Shown piece by piece: positions 44,590 through 53,357 of a DNA stretch of 64,000 nt. Source of the DNA: DRYM01 sp964564025 (GTDB lineage: Archaea > Thermoproteota > Thermoprotei_A > EX4484-217-1). How positions within the stretch are numbered: position 1 is the stretch's first letter; the number at the start of each line of letters is the position of its first letter. Below the pieces are notes generated by a model. That model saw only the letters and a list, made by a program, of their open reading frames with translations, was not told the origin of the DNA and searched no databases. The stretch spans positions 18,992-82,991 of the forward strand of contig CAZLZO010000003.1 of NCBI GenBank assembly GCA_964564025.1, in the 5' to 3' direction. The translations under genes and the position numbers were made by a program.

Positions 44590-45939
44590 ATGATAAGAGA
44601 ACCTGTTTTCTTTGAGAAGCTTTTCCCGTTTTCTTTACCTCCTAGGTTTAATTATGATTCTCTTTCTCACGATATTTACATTACTGATACTACTTTAAGA
44701 GATGGGCAGCAGGGCTGGAGACCATTTAATGTAAATGAATCGGTTAAAATTTATGAATTACTTCATGAACTTAGTGGACCTAAAGGTGTTATTTATAGTT
44801 CTGAATTATTTCTTTACACTAGCAAGGATAGAGAAGTTGCACGTAGAATTTATGAGTTAGGTTATGAATATCCTAAACCTATTGCTTGGATTAGAGCTAC
44901 TATAAATGACTTAAGACTTGTTCTAGATGCTAAGTTTGACGAGGCAGTAATCTTAACTTCCGTTTCTGACTACCACATCTACTACAAACTTCACTTAGAT
45001 AGAAAGAGAGCGGAAGAAAAATACCTCTCAGTTATTGAGGAAGCTTTAAAGTCTGGATTAACTGTTAGAGCAACCTTAGAAGATATTACACGTTCAGATA
45101 TTTACGGCTTTGTAATTCCATTTGTAAAGAAAATACTCAAACTGAGTGAGAAATACGGTTCCAAAGTAATCATTAAAGTTGCGGACACATTAGGTGTTGG
45201 ATTACCTTTTGAACATGCACCCTTACCTAGAAGCATACCGAAGATAATTAAAGCTTTAATAGAAGATGCTGGTATTTCTGGTTCTCAAATAGAGTTTCAT
45301 GGCCATAACGATTTCCACATGGTTGTAGCAAACCACCTTGCAGCATGGCTCTCCGGAGCTTCACTATCTAATTGCACGCTTCTTGGTATAGGTGAAAGAT
45401 CAGGGAATTGCCCATTGGAAGCTATGGCCCTTTTCTATGTTCAACTGAAAGGAACAACTAATGGTATGAATTTAAAGGTTCTTCCGAAAATCAAAGAGTT
45501 CTTTGAGAAAATAGGGTATCATATTCCAGAGTTTCAGCCAATAGTTGGGGCTAATGCTTTTAGAACTAAGGCTGGAATACATATTGACGGGCTTATGAAA
45601 AACCCGCAAATATACCTACCATATGATCCAAATGTTGTATTAGGTGTTCCCTACACCATAGCCATAACCCCATATTCTGGAAGGGCAGGAATAACTTACT
45701 GGCTTACTTCAGTTTTTGGATCAAACGGGTGGCTTAGTTTAAAGAATGATCCGAGACTTAATAGACTATATGAGGAAATACTTGAGATATTTAAATCTGG
45801 AAGAATAATGCCTTTAACTGATGTCGAAATGTTAATGCTGGTTAAAAAACATATACCAGAAGTTGTTGAAAAATACAGAAGCCGCTTACCAGCGCATTTG
45901 AGAGGACTCGTAGAAAATGTACGGACAAACCATGGCTGA
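44590..45939 (+). CDS. lysS: Homocitrate synthase
   Basis: 449 residues of the DRE-TIM metallolyase family. DTTLRDGQQGWRPFN carries the catalytic Arg-Asp pair, EFHGHNDFHMVVANHLAAW the metal histidines and GIGERSGNCPLEAMA the glycine-rich loop. It condenses 2-oxoglutarate with acetyl-CoA as the first step of lysine synthesis through aminoadipate. Identification as homocitrate and not isopropylmalate synthase rests on the following homoaconitase, isocitrate-type dehydrogenase and LysW genes. It is a long form without an obvious regulatory leucine domain. The next gene starts inside its last codons. Confidence 0.87.
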   Translation: MIREPVFFEKLFPFSLPPRFNYDSLSHDIYITDTTLRDGQQGWRPFNVNESVKIYELLHELSGPKGVIYSSELFLYTSKDREVARRIYELGYEYPKPIAWIRATINDLRLVLDAKFDEAVILTSVSDYHIYYKLHLDRKRAEEKYLSVIEEALKSGLTVRATLEDITRSDIYGFVIPFVKKILKLSEKYGSKVIIKVADTLGVGLPFEHAPLPRSIPKIIKALIEDAGISGSQIEFHGHNDFHMVVANHLAAWLSGASLSNCTLLGIGERSGNCPLEAMALFYVQLKGTTNGMNLKVLPKIKEFFEKIGYHIPEFQPIVGANAFRTKAGIHIDGLMKNPQIYLPYDPNVVLGVPYTIAITPYSGRAGITYWLTSVFGSNGWLSLKNDPRLNRLYEEILEIFKSGRIMPLTDVEMLMLVKKHIPEVVEKYRSRLPAHLRGLVENVRTNHG

Positions 45940-47176
45940 AAAAATACTTTCACATGCTTCTGGTAAAAAGGTCTCAGCAGGAGAATTCACAGTAGCAAAT
46001 GTGGATCTCGTTTTTGCGCATGACGGTACAGCGCTTTTAGCCATAGATGTTATGAGAAATGAATTAGGTAAAGAAGCTATTTTTGATAAGAAAAAAGTTA
46101 TTTTCATAATAGACCACGCGGCACCAAGTCCTGCAGTAGGTATGTCAGTAGTTCATAAGGTTATGAGAGCTTTTGCTAAAAAACATGGGATAAAAATTTA
46201 CGATGTAGGACACGGCATTTGTCATCAAATACTTCCAGAATATGGCCACATTAAACCTGGAATGTTAATTGTAGGAGCTGATTCACACACGGTAACCCAT
46301 GGTGCTTTTGGAGCCTTTGGAACAGGTGTCGGAAGCACAGATGCGGCAATAGCTATGGTTACAGGTAAAATATGGCTTAGAGTACCAGAGACAATTAAGA
46401 TAACTATTGAAGGAGAAAAGAAGCCTTGGATCATGGGTAAAGACATAGTTTTACATATAATAGGGTCTTTAGGTAGCGATGGGGCAAACTACATGGCTAT
46501 AGAATTTCATGGTAAAGTGATTAGAGAGTTGAGCATCGATTCTAGGATGACATTAACCAACATGGTTGTCGAAATGGGCGCTAAAGCCGGGCTAATACCA
46601 GTTGATGAGAAAACCATTGAATGGTTAAAACCTAGAGTTAAAGGCGAAATAATGAAGGTAGTCCCAGATCCTAACGCCGAATACACTGATGAATTATCCT
46701 ATGATGTTTCAAATCTTGAAGCACAAGTAGCTGTGCCGCCCAATGTAGATAATGTTAAACCCATAAGCGAAGTCGAAGGTACAGAAATAAACCAAGTCTT
46801 TATAGGCTCATGTACTAATGGTAGGTTTGAAGACTTCTACATAGTAGCCAAAATTCTTAAAGGAAAAAAGGTTTCCCCAAATGTTAGATGCATAGCTATT
46901 CCAGCATCACGAAACATTTACAGGAAAATTGTTGAGACAGGTTTAGCTAACATACTGCTTGAAGCGGGATGCACAATAGGTCCTCCAACATGTGGTCCTT
47001 GCGTAGGCGCACACATGGGAATTCTTGGGCCAGGAGAAGTAGCTATTTCAACATCTAATAGAAACTTTCCAGGCAGAATGGGTGATAGAACAAGTAAAGT
47101 ATATCTTGCATCACCAGCTACTGCTGCAGCTTCCGCAATTAAGGGAAAAATCTCTGATCCAAAGGAATTCTTTTAA
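45917..47176 (+). CDS. lysT: Homoaconitase large subunit
   Basis: 419 residues of the aconitase/LeuC family. Iron-sulfur ligands are in FIGSCTNGRFEDF and GPPTCGPCVGAHMG; substrate-site motifs are IIDHAAPSP, GADSHTVTHGAFGAFGTGVG and SNRNFPGRMG. It isomerises homocitrate to homoisocitrate with the small subunit encoded 31 bp downstream. LeuC function is a possible alternative or addition, since no leucine genes are in the window. Starts within the homocitrate synthase gene (23 bp overlap). Confidence 0.88.
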   Translation: MYGQTMAEKILSHASGKKVSAGEFTVANVDLVFAHDGTALLAIDVMRNELGKEAIFDKKKVIFIIDHAAPSPAVGMSVVHKVMRAFAKKHGIKIYDVGHGICHQILPEYGHIKPGMLIVGADSHTVTHGAFGAFGTGVGSTDAAIAMVTGKIWLRVPETIKITIEGEKKPWIMGKDIVLHIIGSLGSDGANYMAIEFHGKVIRELSIDSRMTLTNMVVEMGAKAGLIPVDEKTIEWLKPRVKGEIMKVVPDPNAEYTDELSYDVSNLEAQVAVPPNVDNVKPISEVEGTEINQVFIGSCTNGRFEDFYIVAKILKGKKVSPNVRCIAIPASRNIYRKIVETGLANILLEAGCTIGPPTCGPCVGAHMGILGPGEVAISTSNRNFPGRMGDRTSKVYLASPATAAASAIKGKISDPKEFF

Positions 47177-47207
47177 GAGGGAAGAAGGATTTAAGATGTG
47201 ATAAGCT

Positions 47208-47726
47208 ATGGTTATTAAGGGTCGTGTTTGGAAGTTTGGAGACAATGTAAACACGGACAACATCATACCTGGAAGATACAAGTTTAAGACCCAGAACTTA
47301 AACGAGCTGGTACAGTATGTTCTAATAGATTTAAACCCTAATTTTGCTAAAAATGTTAGGAAAGGAGACATTATTGTTGCTGGAAGAAACTTCGGGTACG
47401 GTTCAAGTAGAGAACATGCACCACGACTTCTAAAGTTAGCTGGAGTAGGAGCAATAATTGCTAAGTCTTTCGCTAGAATATTCTTTAGGAACTCAATAAA
47501 CATAGGGTTACCGGTAATAATAGCTCCGAAAGTATATGATGAAACAGATGAAGGAGATATTTTAGAGGTAGACTTGGAAAAAGGAATAATAAGGAATATA
47601 ACTAAAAATTTGAACTTTAAATTTAAACCGTATCCTCAAGAAATTATGAGAATAGTTATCGAAGGAGGAGTTATCGAATACTATAGGAAACACGGTGTTT
47701 TTCCATGGGAAGAAAGTATAAAATAA
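47208..47726 (+). CDS. lysU: Homoaconitase small subunit
   Basis: 172 residues of the LeuD/aconitase swivel domain. Landmarks are VWKFGDNVNTDNIIPGRY, the active-site loop AGRNFGYGSSREHAP and KSFARIFFRNSINIGLPVI. The length is typical for archaeal small subunits. Its end overlaps the dehydrogenase start by 22 bp. Confidence 0.9.
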   Translation: MVIKGRVWKFGDNVNTDNIIPGRYKFKTQNLNELVQYVLIDLNPNFAKNVRKGDIIVAGRNFGYGSSREHAPRLLKLAGVGAIIAKSFARIFFRNSINIGLPVIIAPKVYDETDEGDILEVDLEKGIIRNITKNLNFKFKPYPQEIMRIVIEGGVIEYYRKHGVFPWEESIK

Positions 47727-48745
47727 CGGTAATTGAAGGAGACGGCGTAGGACCGGAAATAGTTAGAGAGGCAATTAGGTTATTAAACGAAATAGGCTTT
47801 AATGCAGAATACGTCAACATTAAAGCCGGCCTTAAATATTACGAAGAAACAGGTAAAACAATTGAAGACAATGCTCTTGAGTTAATAAAGGAAACCGATG
47901 CTTTAATCAAAGGACCCATTGCCACCCCCCTTGGACCAGGAACATATAGGAGCGTAAATGTTTGGTTAAGGAAACAACTTGGTCTTTATGCTAATGTTAG
48001 GCCTTTTAGAAGCTATAAGGGTATTTCGCTTAAAGACGTGAATATAGTGGTTATTAGGGAAAACACTGAAGGAGCATATTCCGGTGTTGAAGAAAAAATC
48101 CCTGATGGAGCCGTAACTTATAGAATAATAACTAGAGAAGCTACGGAAAAAATAGTTAGATTTGCTTTCGAATATGCTAGAAAGCATAGCAGAAAGAAGA
48201 TTACAGTTGTTCATAAAGCAAATATTCTAAAGGAGACTGATGGCCTCTTTAGAAATGTTTTCTTCGAGATTTCAAAGGAATACCCGGATATTATAGCAGA
48301 TGAGGTGATAGTTGACGCTGCAGCTTATAAGCTTGTGAAGAGACCCTATCTCTTTGATGTTATGGTAACTCCCAATCTTTACGGTGACATACTTTCAGAC
48401 TTGGTAGCAGGAGTTGTAGGCGGACTTGGCTTATGCGGTTCAGCACAAATTGGAGATAATTATGCTGCTTTCGAACCGGTTCATGGAACAGCAATTTCAG
48501 TTGCAGGAAAGGGTATAGCTAACCCTATAGGTGAAATTAAAGCTGCAGCTTTAATGCTAAATTGGCTTGGAGAAAGGTTTAGAGATACTAAGTTAAAGAG
48601 AATGTATAGTATAATAGAGGAAGCTATAAGATATACCGTGGAAGAAGCCAAGGTTTTACCGCAAGATTTAGGTGGTTCCGCACGAACAACAGAAGTAACA
48701 AACACTATAATACTTAAGGCTAAAGAAATTTTGGGTGATCAATAA
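47705..48745 (+). CDS. hicdh: Homoisocitrate dehydrogenase
   Basis: 346 residues of the beta-decarboxylating dehydrogenase family (isocitrate, isopropylmalate, homoisocitrate). IEGDGVGPEIVREA is the N-terminus; VWLRKQLGLYANVRPFR is the substrate-specificity helix, and VVIRENTEGAYSGVE, NLYGDILSDLVAG and FEPVHGTAISVAGKG follow. The VWLRKQLGLY segment and context favour homoisocitrate. It makes 2-oxoadipate for transamination toward aminoadipate. Its stop and the next start share a base (TAATG). Confidence 0.87.
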   Translation: MGRKYKITVIEGDGVGPEIVREAIRLLNEIGFNAEYVNIKAGLKYYEETGKTIEDNALELIKETDALIKGPIATPLGPGTYRSVNVWLRKQLGLYANVRPFRSYKGISLKDVNIVVIRENTEGAYSGVEEKIPDGAVTYRIITREATEKIVRFAFEYARKHSRKKITVVHKANILKETDGLFRNVFFEISKEYPDIIADEVIVDAAAYKLVKRPYLFDVMVTPNLYGDILSDLVAGVVGGLGLCGSAQIGDNYAAFEPVHGTAISVAGKGIANPIGEIKAAALMLNWLGERFRDTKLKRMYSIIEEAIRYTVEEAKVLPQDLGGSARTTEVTNTIILKAKEILGDQ

Positions 48746-49794
48746 TGGTTAGAGTAGCAATTTTAGGTGCTTCAGGATACACTGGAGGAGAACTTCTAAG
48801 AATCTTTACAATACATAAACATGTTGAAGTAACATATGCTACTTCGAGAGAATATGCTGGAAAACCTGTGCATTATGTGCATCCGCACTTAAGAGGCTAT
48901 TATAGGCTAAACTTCTCGCCAATAAATATCGATGAAATAGCTAATAAATCAGATGTAGTGTTCTTAGCTTTACCACATGGGGTTTCTATAAAGTATGTAC
49001 CTGAGCTTTTAGAAATGGGGTTGAAAGTTGTTGATTTAAGTGCTGACTTTAGACTGAAAAATCCTAAGGACTATAAACTATGGTATGGTTATGAACATCC
49101 ATATCCGGATCTGTTAGAAAAGGCAGTTTATGGTATGCCCGAGCTTCACAGAGAAGAGCTTAAAAACGCTTTTTTAATAGCATCACCTGGTTGCAATGCT
49201 ACAGCATCTCTACTTGCACTAATACCTTTAGTTAAGGAAAAACTTATTGATTTAGACCATATAGTGGTTGACGTTAAAGCAGGTAGTAGTGAAGGAGGAG
49301 CTAAACCTGCGCCTGGGAGGATACATTCTGAAAAAGAAAACAGCATTAGACCATATAGTGTTGAAGGACATAGACACGTAGCTGAAGTTGAACAAGAACT
49401 CTCAAAAATTGCAGGTAAAAAAATGAAAGTTGGAATGAGTCCTCACGCTGTAAGTAGTGTTAGAGGAGCTTTAGCTACAGCTTATACATGGAGTATTGAT
49501 GAAAGCATTAGTGAAATGGTTGTTTGGAGAGCTTTCGCAAAAAGTTACGCTAAAGAACCCTTCGTAAGAATAGTAAGAGGAGGCCTCACTAGATACCCTG
49601 ATACAAAGTTTGTTGTCGGAAGCAACTATGCTGATGTAGGCTTTGCCATCGATAAGAGAGTTGGTAGAATAATTTCAATAGCAGCAATAGATAATTTAAT
49701 GAAGGGTGCATCAGGCCAAGCTGTTCAGTCATTTAATATAATGATGGGTTTTGATGAAAGAGAAGGTTTAGAACCACCTCCGCTGAGGCCGTGA
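48745..49794 (+). CDS. lysY: [LysW]-aminoadipate/glutamate 6-phosphate reductase (LysY, ArgC-like)
   Basis: 349 residues, ArgC/LysY family. The nucleotide site is ILGASGYTGGELLR; ADFRLKNPKDYKLWYG and IASPGCNATASLLALIPLV contain the catalytic cysteine. VVDVKAGSSEGGAKPAPGRIHSE matches LysY-type proteins. It reduces the LysW-bound acyl phosphate to semialdehyde. LysW-type function is judged from the lysW gene in the same operon. Overlaps lysZ by 4 bp. Confidence 0.92.
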   Translation: MVRVAILGASGYTGGELLRIFTIHKHVEVTYATSREYAGKPVHYVHPHLRGYYRLNFSPINIDEIANKSDVVFLALPHGVSIKYVPELLEMGLKVVDLSADFRLKNPKDYKLWYGYEHPYPDLLEKAVYGMPELHREELKNAFLIASPGCNATASLLALIPLVKEKLIDLDHIVVDVKAGSSEGGAKPAPGRIHSEKENSIRPYSVEGHRHVAEVEQELSKIAGKKMKVGMSPHAVSSVRGALATAYTWSIDESISEMVVWRAFAKSYAKEPFVRIVRGGLTRYPDTKFVVGSNYADVGFAIDKRVGRIISIAAIDNLMKGASGQAVQSFNIMMGFDEREGLEPPPLRP

Positions 49795-50594
49795 AATTGA
49801 AATTGATTGTTAAAGCTGGTGGAAACGTATTAGATAAGAACCTTAATAACCTCTTAAATAGCCTAGCTAAGCATAGTAAAAACAATGAGATAGTATTTGT
49901 TCATGGAGGAGGAAATATAGTAACAGAGTATTCAAGAAGGTTCGGAATAGAGCCAAAATTCGTTATTTCACCAAGCGGTGTTAGAAGCAGGTATACTGAT
50001 GAGAAGGAGTTGGAAATATACGTAATGGTTATGGCAGGTAAAATAAATAAGGAAATAGTTGGTGGTTTACTCAGAAGAGGGGTTAAAGCAATAGGATTGT
50101 CAGGAGTTGATGGAAAACTACTTTATGCAAAAAGGAAGGAGAGAATAATAATAATTGATGAGAGAGGTAGGAAAAGATTCATACCTGGAGGGTATACAGG
50201 GAAAATAATTAACGTAAATGTGGATCTTCTAAACAATCTTCTTAATGAAGGATTTCTTGTAGTAGTGGCTCCAATAGCCTATGGTACTAATGGAGAACTC
50301 CTAAACGTTGACGGAGACCAGGCTGCTGCAATTATAGCTAAATTCCTTAAGCCTCATAGGTTAATTCTTCTAAGCGACGTCAGGGGAGTCATGTTAGAAG
50401 GTAAAATACTATCTAAGATAAAAGCATTCGAAGTTCAAGAGGTTTTCAAGAAAATAGGGTTAGGTATGAATAGGAAAATTCTAATGGCTGCGGAAGCTGT
50501 ACAAGCTGGTGTGGAGAAAGCAATAATATCCTCGGGTTTAACAGAAGACCCTGTAGGTGATGCTCTTAAAGAGGAGGGGACGGTGATAGAGTAG
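49791..50594 (+). CDS. lysZ: [LysW]-aminoadipate/glutamate kinase (LysZ, ArgB-like)
   Basis: 267 residues of the amino acid kinase family: VKAGGNVLDKN, FVHGGGNIVTEYSRRFG, KAIGLSGVDGKL and LLNVDGDQAAAIIAKFL, ILLSDVRGVML. It phosphorylates the side-chain carboxylate of LysW-bound aminoadipate (or glutamate). GTG start overlapping the lysY stop. Confidence 0.92.
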   Translation: MKLKLIVKAGGNVLDKNLNNLLNSLAKHSKNNEIVFVHGGGNIVTEYSRRFGIEPKFVISPSGVRSRYTDEKELEIYVMVMAGKINKEIVGGLLRRGVKAIGLSGVDGKLLYAKRKERIIIIDERGRKRFIPGGYTGKIINVNVDLLNNLLNEGFLVVVAPIAYGTNGELLNVDGDQAAAIIAKFLKPHRLILLSDVRGVMLEGKILSKIKAFEVQEVFKKIGLGMNRKILMAAEAVQAGVEKAIISSGLTEDPVGDALKEEGTVIE

Positions 50595-50595
50595 T

Positions 50596-51021
50596 ATGGC
50601 TTACTATGTTGATGAAACAGATAAGAAAATTCTTGAAATGCTTAAGAGAAATGCTAGAACACCTTACACCTTTATTGCTAGGGAACTAAATTTAAGCGAA
50701 GCAGCAATACGTAAAAGAATAAACAGGTTAATAAGATATGGTATTATAAGGAGGTTCACTATAGAATACTCTCTTGAAAACGAAATAAGAGCTATAGTTC
50801 TAATAAAAATTCTCCCACAGTATTCGACGCCAGATATTTCAGCTAAAATAGCTAAACTTCATGGAGTAGATCACGTTTACGAAATTACAGGTAACTATGA
50901 TATTCTTGTTGTTCTAAGAGGAGATAGCATAAGTGCTCTAAACAGTATAGTGGATGAAATTAGAAGTATTAGAGGAGTTAGTGACACAAATACGATGATA
51001 GTTCTTAATGTAAGACTGTAA
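50596..51021 (+). CDS. Lrp/AsnC family regulator within the lysine operon (LysM-like)
   Basis: 141 residues. The helix-turn-helix (about 8-58) reads DETDKKILEMLKRNARTPYT, then LSEAAIRKRINRLIRYGIIR; the RAM domain has VYEITGNYDILVVLRG. It starts one base after lysZ, inside the lysine operon and just before lysW. Sulfolobus has an Lrp-type regulator, LysM, beside lysW that activates this operon according to lysine level. The same role is likely but unproven here. Confidence 0.88.
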   Translation: MAYYVDETDKKILEMLKRNARTPYTFIARELNLSEAAIRKRINRLIRYGIIRRFTIEYSLENEIRAIVLIKILPQYSTPDISAKIAKLHGVDHVYEITGNYDILVVLRGDSISALNSIVDEIRSIRGVSDTNTMIVLNVRL

Positions 51022-51168
51022 ATGCCGATGAACGTTAGTGCAACATCCAAAAATTAACCATTGAAGTGTTCTAAAAAATGTACCTTTAAGGTGCGAGAAA
51101 CGTACTATATCATTATAGGAATGCTTTAAAAATTTCGAACCCTAAGTTTTCACAAAAGGTGAAAAACC

Positions 51169-51348
51169 ATGCCTATAAGGCTTCAATGTCCACTATGTGG
51201 AAGCGAAGTAGAGGTACCGGATGATGTATTACCTGGCGAAATAGTTGAACATGAGGAATGCGGGGCACAGCTTGAGGTATACAAGGACTCTAATGGCAAT
51301 TTTGCTTTGAGACTAGCTGAAAATGTTGGTGAGGATTGGGGAGAGTAG
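51169..51348 (+). CDS. lysW: Amino-group carrier protein LysW
   Basis: 59 residues. It begins MPIRLQCPLCGSEVEVPDDV, with a CPLCG and a later HEECG giving a zinc-ribbon-like site, and ends in the family signature EDWGE. The C-terminal glutamate side chain carries the growing lysine (or ornithine) precursor through LysX, LysZ, LysY, LysJ and LysK. ATG 51169 is the only sensible start; GGTGAA stands just upstream. Its stop overlaps the region immediately before the TTG of lysX. Confidence 0.95.
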   Translation: MPIRLQCPLCGSEVEVPDDVLPGEIVEHEECGAQLEVYKDSNGNFALRLAENVGEDWGE

Positions 51349-52191
51349 TTGAAAATAGCGATAATATATGATGTAATAAGATGGGAGGAAAAAGACTTAG
51401 TTAGAGCAATAAGAGAATTAGGCCACGAGCCCATATTATTCCATGTAACATCGTTTTTTCTAGACCCTAACTCTAAACTTCCAGAGGTAGATGTAGCAAT
51501 AAATAGGTGTGTAAGCCATAGTAGAGCAGTTGCTTCAGCTATTTTTTATGAGGAAAAAGGAGTCCCTGTAGTAAATAGTGCATATACTCTAATAGTTACT
51601 GGGAATAAGCTTTATACGACAATGAAGCTTATAGCACACAATATACCTACACCACGTACACTTTTTGCTTTCACTAAAGAGACAGCTCTTAAAGCAGCTG
51701 AGAAACTAGGGTATCCCCTAGTAGTTAAGCCAATAATCGGAAGTTGGGGTAGGTTGATAGCTAAAGTCTCCGATAAAGATTCTTTAGAATCAATATTAGA
51801 ACATAGAGAATACATGCAAAATCCTCAGTACAAAATATACTATCTACAAGAATACGTTAGAAAGCCAGGAAGGGATCTTAGAATTTTCGCTATAGGTGAT
51901 AGTGTGCCATTAGGCATATACAGGGTTTCATCATATTGGAAAACAAACACAGCATTAGGTGGCAAAGCTGTTTGCGCTAAAATCAACAATGAATTAGAGG
52001 AATTAACGTTAAAAGCAGCAAAAGCTGTAGGTGGAGGAGTTTTAGGTGTAGATATTTTTGAAGACCCCATGAGAGGTTACTTAGTTGATGAAGTAAATGG
52101 CGTGACGGAATATAGAAACACTGTTAGAGTATGTGGTAAAGACGTATCAAAAATGATTGTTAATTATTTAGTGGAGGTGGCTAAAAAATAG
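51349..52191 (+). CDS. lysX: LysW-aminoadipate (or glutamate) ligase LysX
   Basis: 280 residues, RimK-like ATP-grasp family. Motifs are VPVVNSAYTLIVTGNKLYTT, YPLVVKPIIGSWGRLIAKV, YYLQEYVRKPGRDLRIFAIG and LGVDIFEDPMRGYLVDEVNG. It joins the amino group of 2-aminoadipate to the C-terminal glutamate of LysW. In some archaea the same set also serves arginine synthesis with glutamate, and only one LysX is present here, so dual use is possible. TTG start directly after lysW. Confidence 0.92.
   Translation: MKIAIIYDVIRWEEKDLVRAIRELGHEPILFHVTSFFLDPNSKLPEVDVAINRCVSHSRAVASAIFYEEKGVPVVNSAYTLIVTGNKLYTTMKLIAHNIPTPRTLFAFTKETALKAAEKLGYPLVVKPIIGSWGRLIAKVSDKDSLESILEHREYMQNPQYKIYYLQEYVRKPGRDLRIFAIGDSVPLGIYRVSSYWKTNTALGGKAVCAKINNELEELTLKAAKAVGGGVLGVDIFEDPMRGYLVDEVNGVTEYRNTVRVCGKDVSKMIVNYLVEVAKK
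52173..52179 (+). promoter_or_regulatory. lysJ: Ribosome binding site that points to an ATA start for lysJ
   Basis: GGAGGTG is a perfect Shine-Dalgarno match placed 8 bases before ATA at 52188-52190. No ATG, GTG or TTG lies at a suitable distance; the first ATG in frame is 66 bases further on. Confidence 0.65.
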
Positions 52192-53357
52192 CTAACTTAA
52201 TAAGATTTTACTCAACACATGGAATAAAAATAGTTAAGGGATTTATGCAATACGTATGGGACGATAAAGGAAACAAGTACTTAGATGTACACACAGGCCA
52301 TGGTGCTGCTTTCTTAGGTCATAGTAATCCTTACGTTATTGAAGAAATAAAAAAACAGCTTGGAAAAATCATGGTGACGCCGCTTGCTTTTGAAAGCGAT
52401 GTTAGAGATCAATGCTTAGAAATGTTAGATAAAATTCTTCCACCTTACTTAAGAAACGTCTTCTTCCAGAATAGTGGAACGGAAGCTGTAGAATTAGCTT
52501 TAAAATTAGCGAAAAAAGTAACGTATAGAAAAAAGGTTGTTGCTTTTAGAAACTCATTCCATGGCAGAACACTAGGTTCACTTTTAGTAACGTGGAATCC
52601 CAAATACCGTAAACCATTTTTTGCAGAATCAAGTGATGTGATTTTCCTAAAATACAATAGTGTAGATGATGTTGAAAAGTTTGTTACAGAAGATGTAGCA
52701 GCAGTTATTGTTGAAGTTGTTCAAGGTGAAGGAGGCTTAGCTGTGGCTTCTGAAGAATTCCTTAAAACAATAAGAAGTAGGTGTGATGAGGTTGGTTGTG
52801 TTGTTGTTTTTGATGAGGTTCAGAGTGGTTTTGGTAGAACAGGTAAAATATGGGCACACCAACACTACAACACAAAACCAGACATAATAACAGCAGGAAA
52901 AGCAATTGCAGGAGGTTTTCCAGTAAGCATTGTTGCAGCAAGGGACTGGCTTGTTTCAGAAATTGAAACAGGAGAACATGGAACAACACATGGTGGAAAC
53001 CCTTTAGCATGCGCCGCATTAATAGGAGGTATTAAGGCATTCATTAAGGATAATGTTGTTGAAAGAGTAAGTGAAAACTCTAAAGTACTTCGCGGGAAAC
53101 TTGAGGAAGTAGCTAAGAAACACAAACTTGTTAGAGCTGTTAAAGGCTTAGGCTACATGGTAGGTCTTGAACTTAGAGTTCCGCCAACAAATGTTCTCAA
53201 AATTCTCCAAGAAAACGGGATACTTGCATTAAAAGCAGGGTTAACTGTTTTAAGACTTTTACCGCCATACATGATCACATATAGTGACATGGAAAGGTTA
53301 ATGTCAGTGATAGACTATGCTATTGGAAAAGAAGAGGCTAATAGAGGAATTCACTAA
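52188..53357 (+). CDS. lysJ: [LysW]-aminoadipate semialdehyde/glutamate semialdehyde aminotransferase (LysJ, ArgD-like)
   Basis: 389 residues if read from ATA 52188, the normal length for LysJ. The in-frame ATG at 52245 would lose FYSTHGIKIVKGF, which aligns with the conserved N-terminus of class III aminotransferases. Motifs include WDDKGNKYLDVHTGHGAAFLG, NSGTEAVELALKLAKKVT, VVFDEVQSGFGRTGK and AGKAIAGGFPVS with the PLP lysine, then HGTTHGGNPLACAA. It transaminates the LysW-bound semialdehyde. The stop lies inside lysK. Confidence 0.9.
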   Translation: MANLIRFYSTHGIKIVKGFMQYVWDDKGNKYLDVHTGHGAAFLGHSNPYVIEEIKKQLGKIMVTPLAFESDVRDQCLEMLDKILPPYLRNVFFQNSGTEAVELALKLAKKVTYRKKVVAFRNSFHGRTLGSLLVTWNPKYRKPFFAESSDVIFLKYNSVDDVEKFVTEDVAAVIVEVVQGEGGLAVASEEFLKTIRSRCDEVGCVVVFDEVQSGFGRTGKIWAHQHYNTKPDIITAGKAIAGGFPVSIVAARDWLVSEIETGEHGTTHGGNPLACAALIGGIKAFIKDNVVERVSENSKVLRGKLEEVAKKHKLVRAVKGLGYMVGLELRVPPTNVLKILQENGILALKAGLTVLRLLPPYMITYSDMERLMSVIDYAIGKEEANRGIH

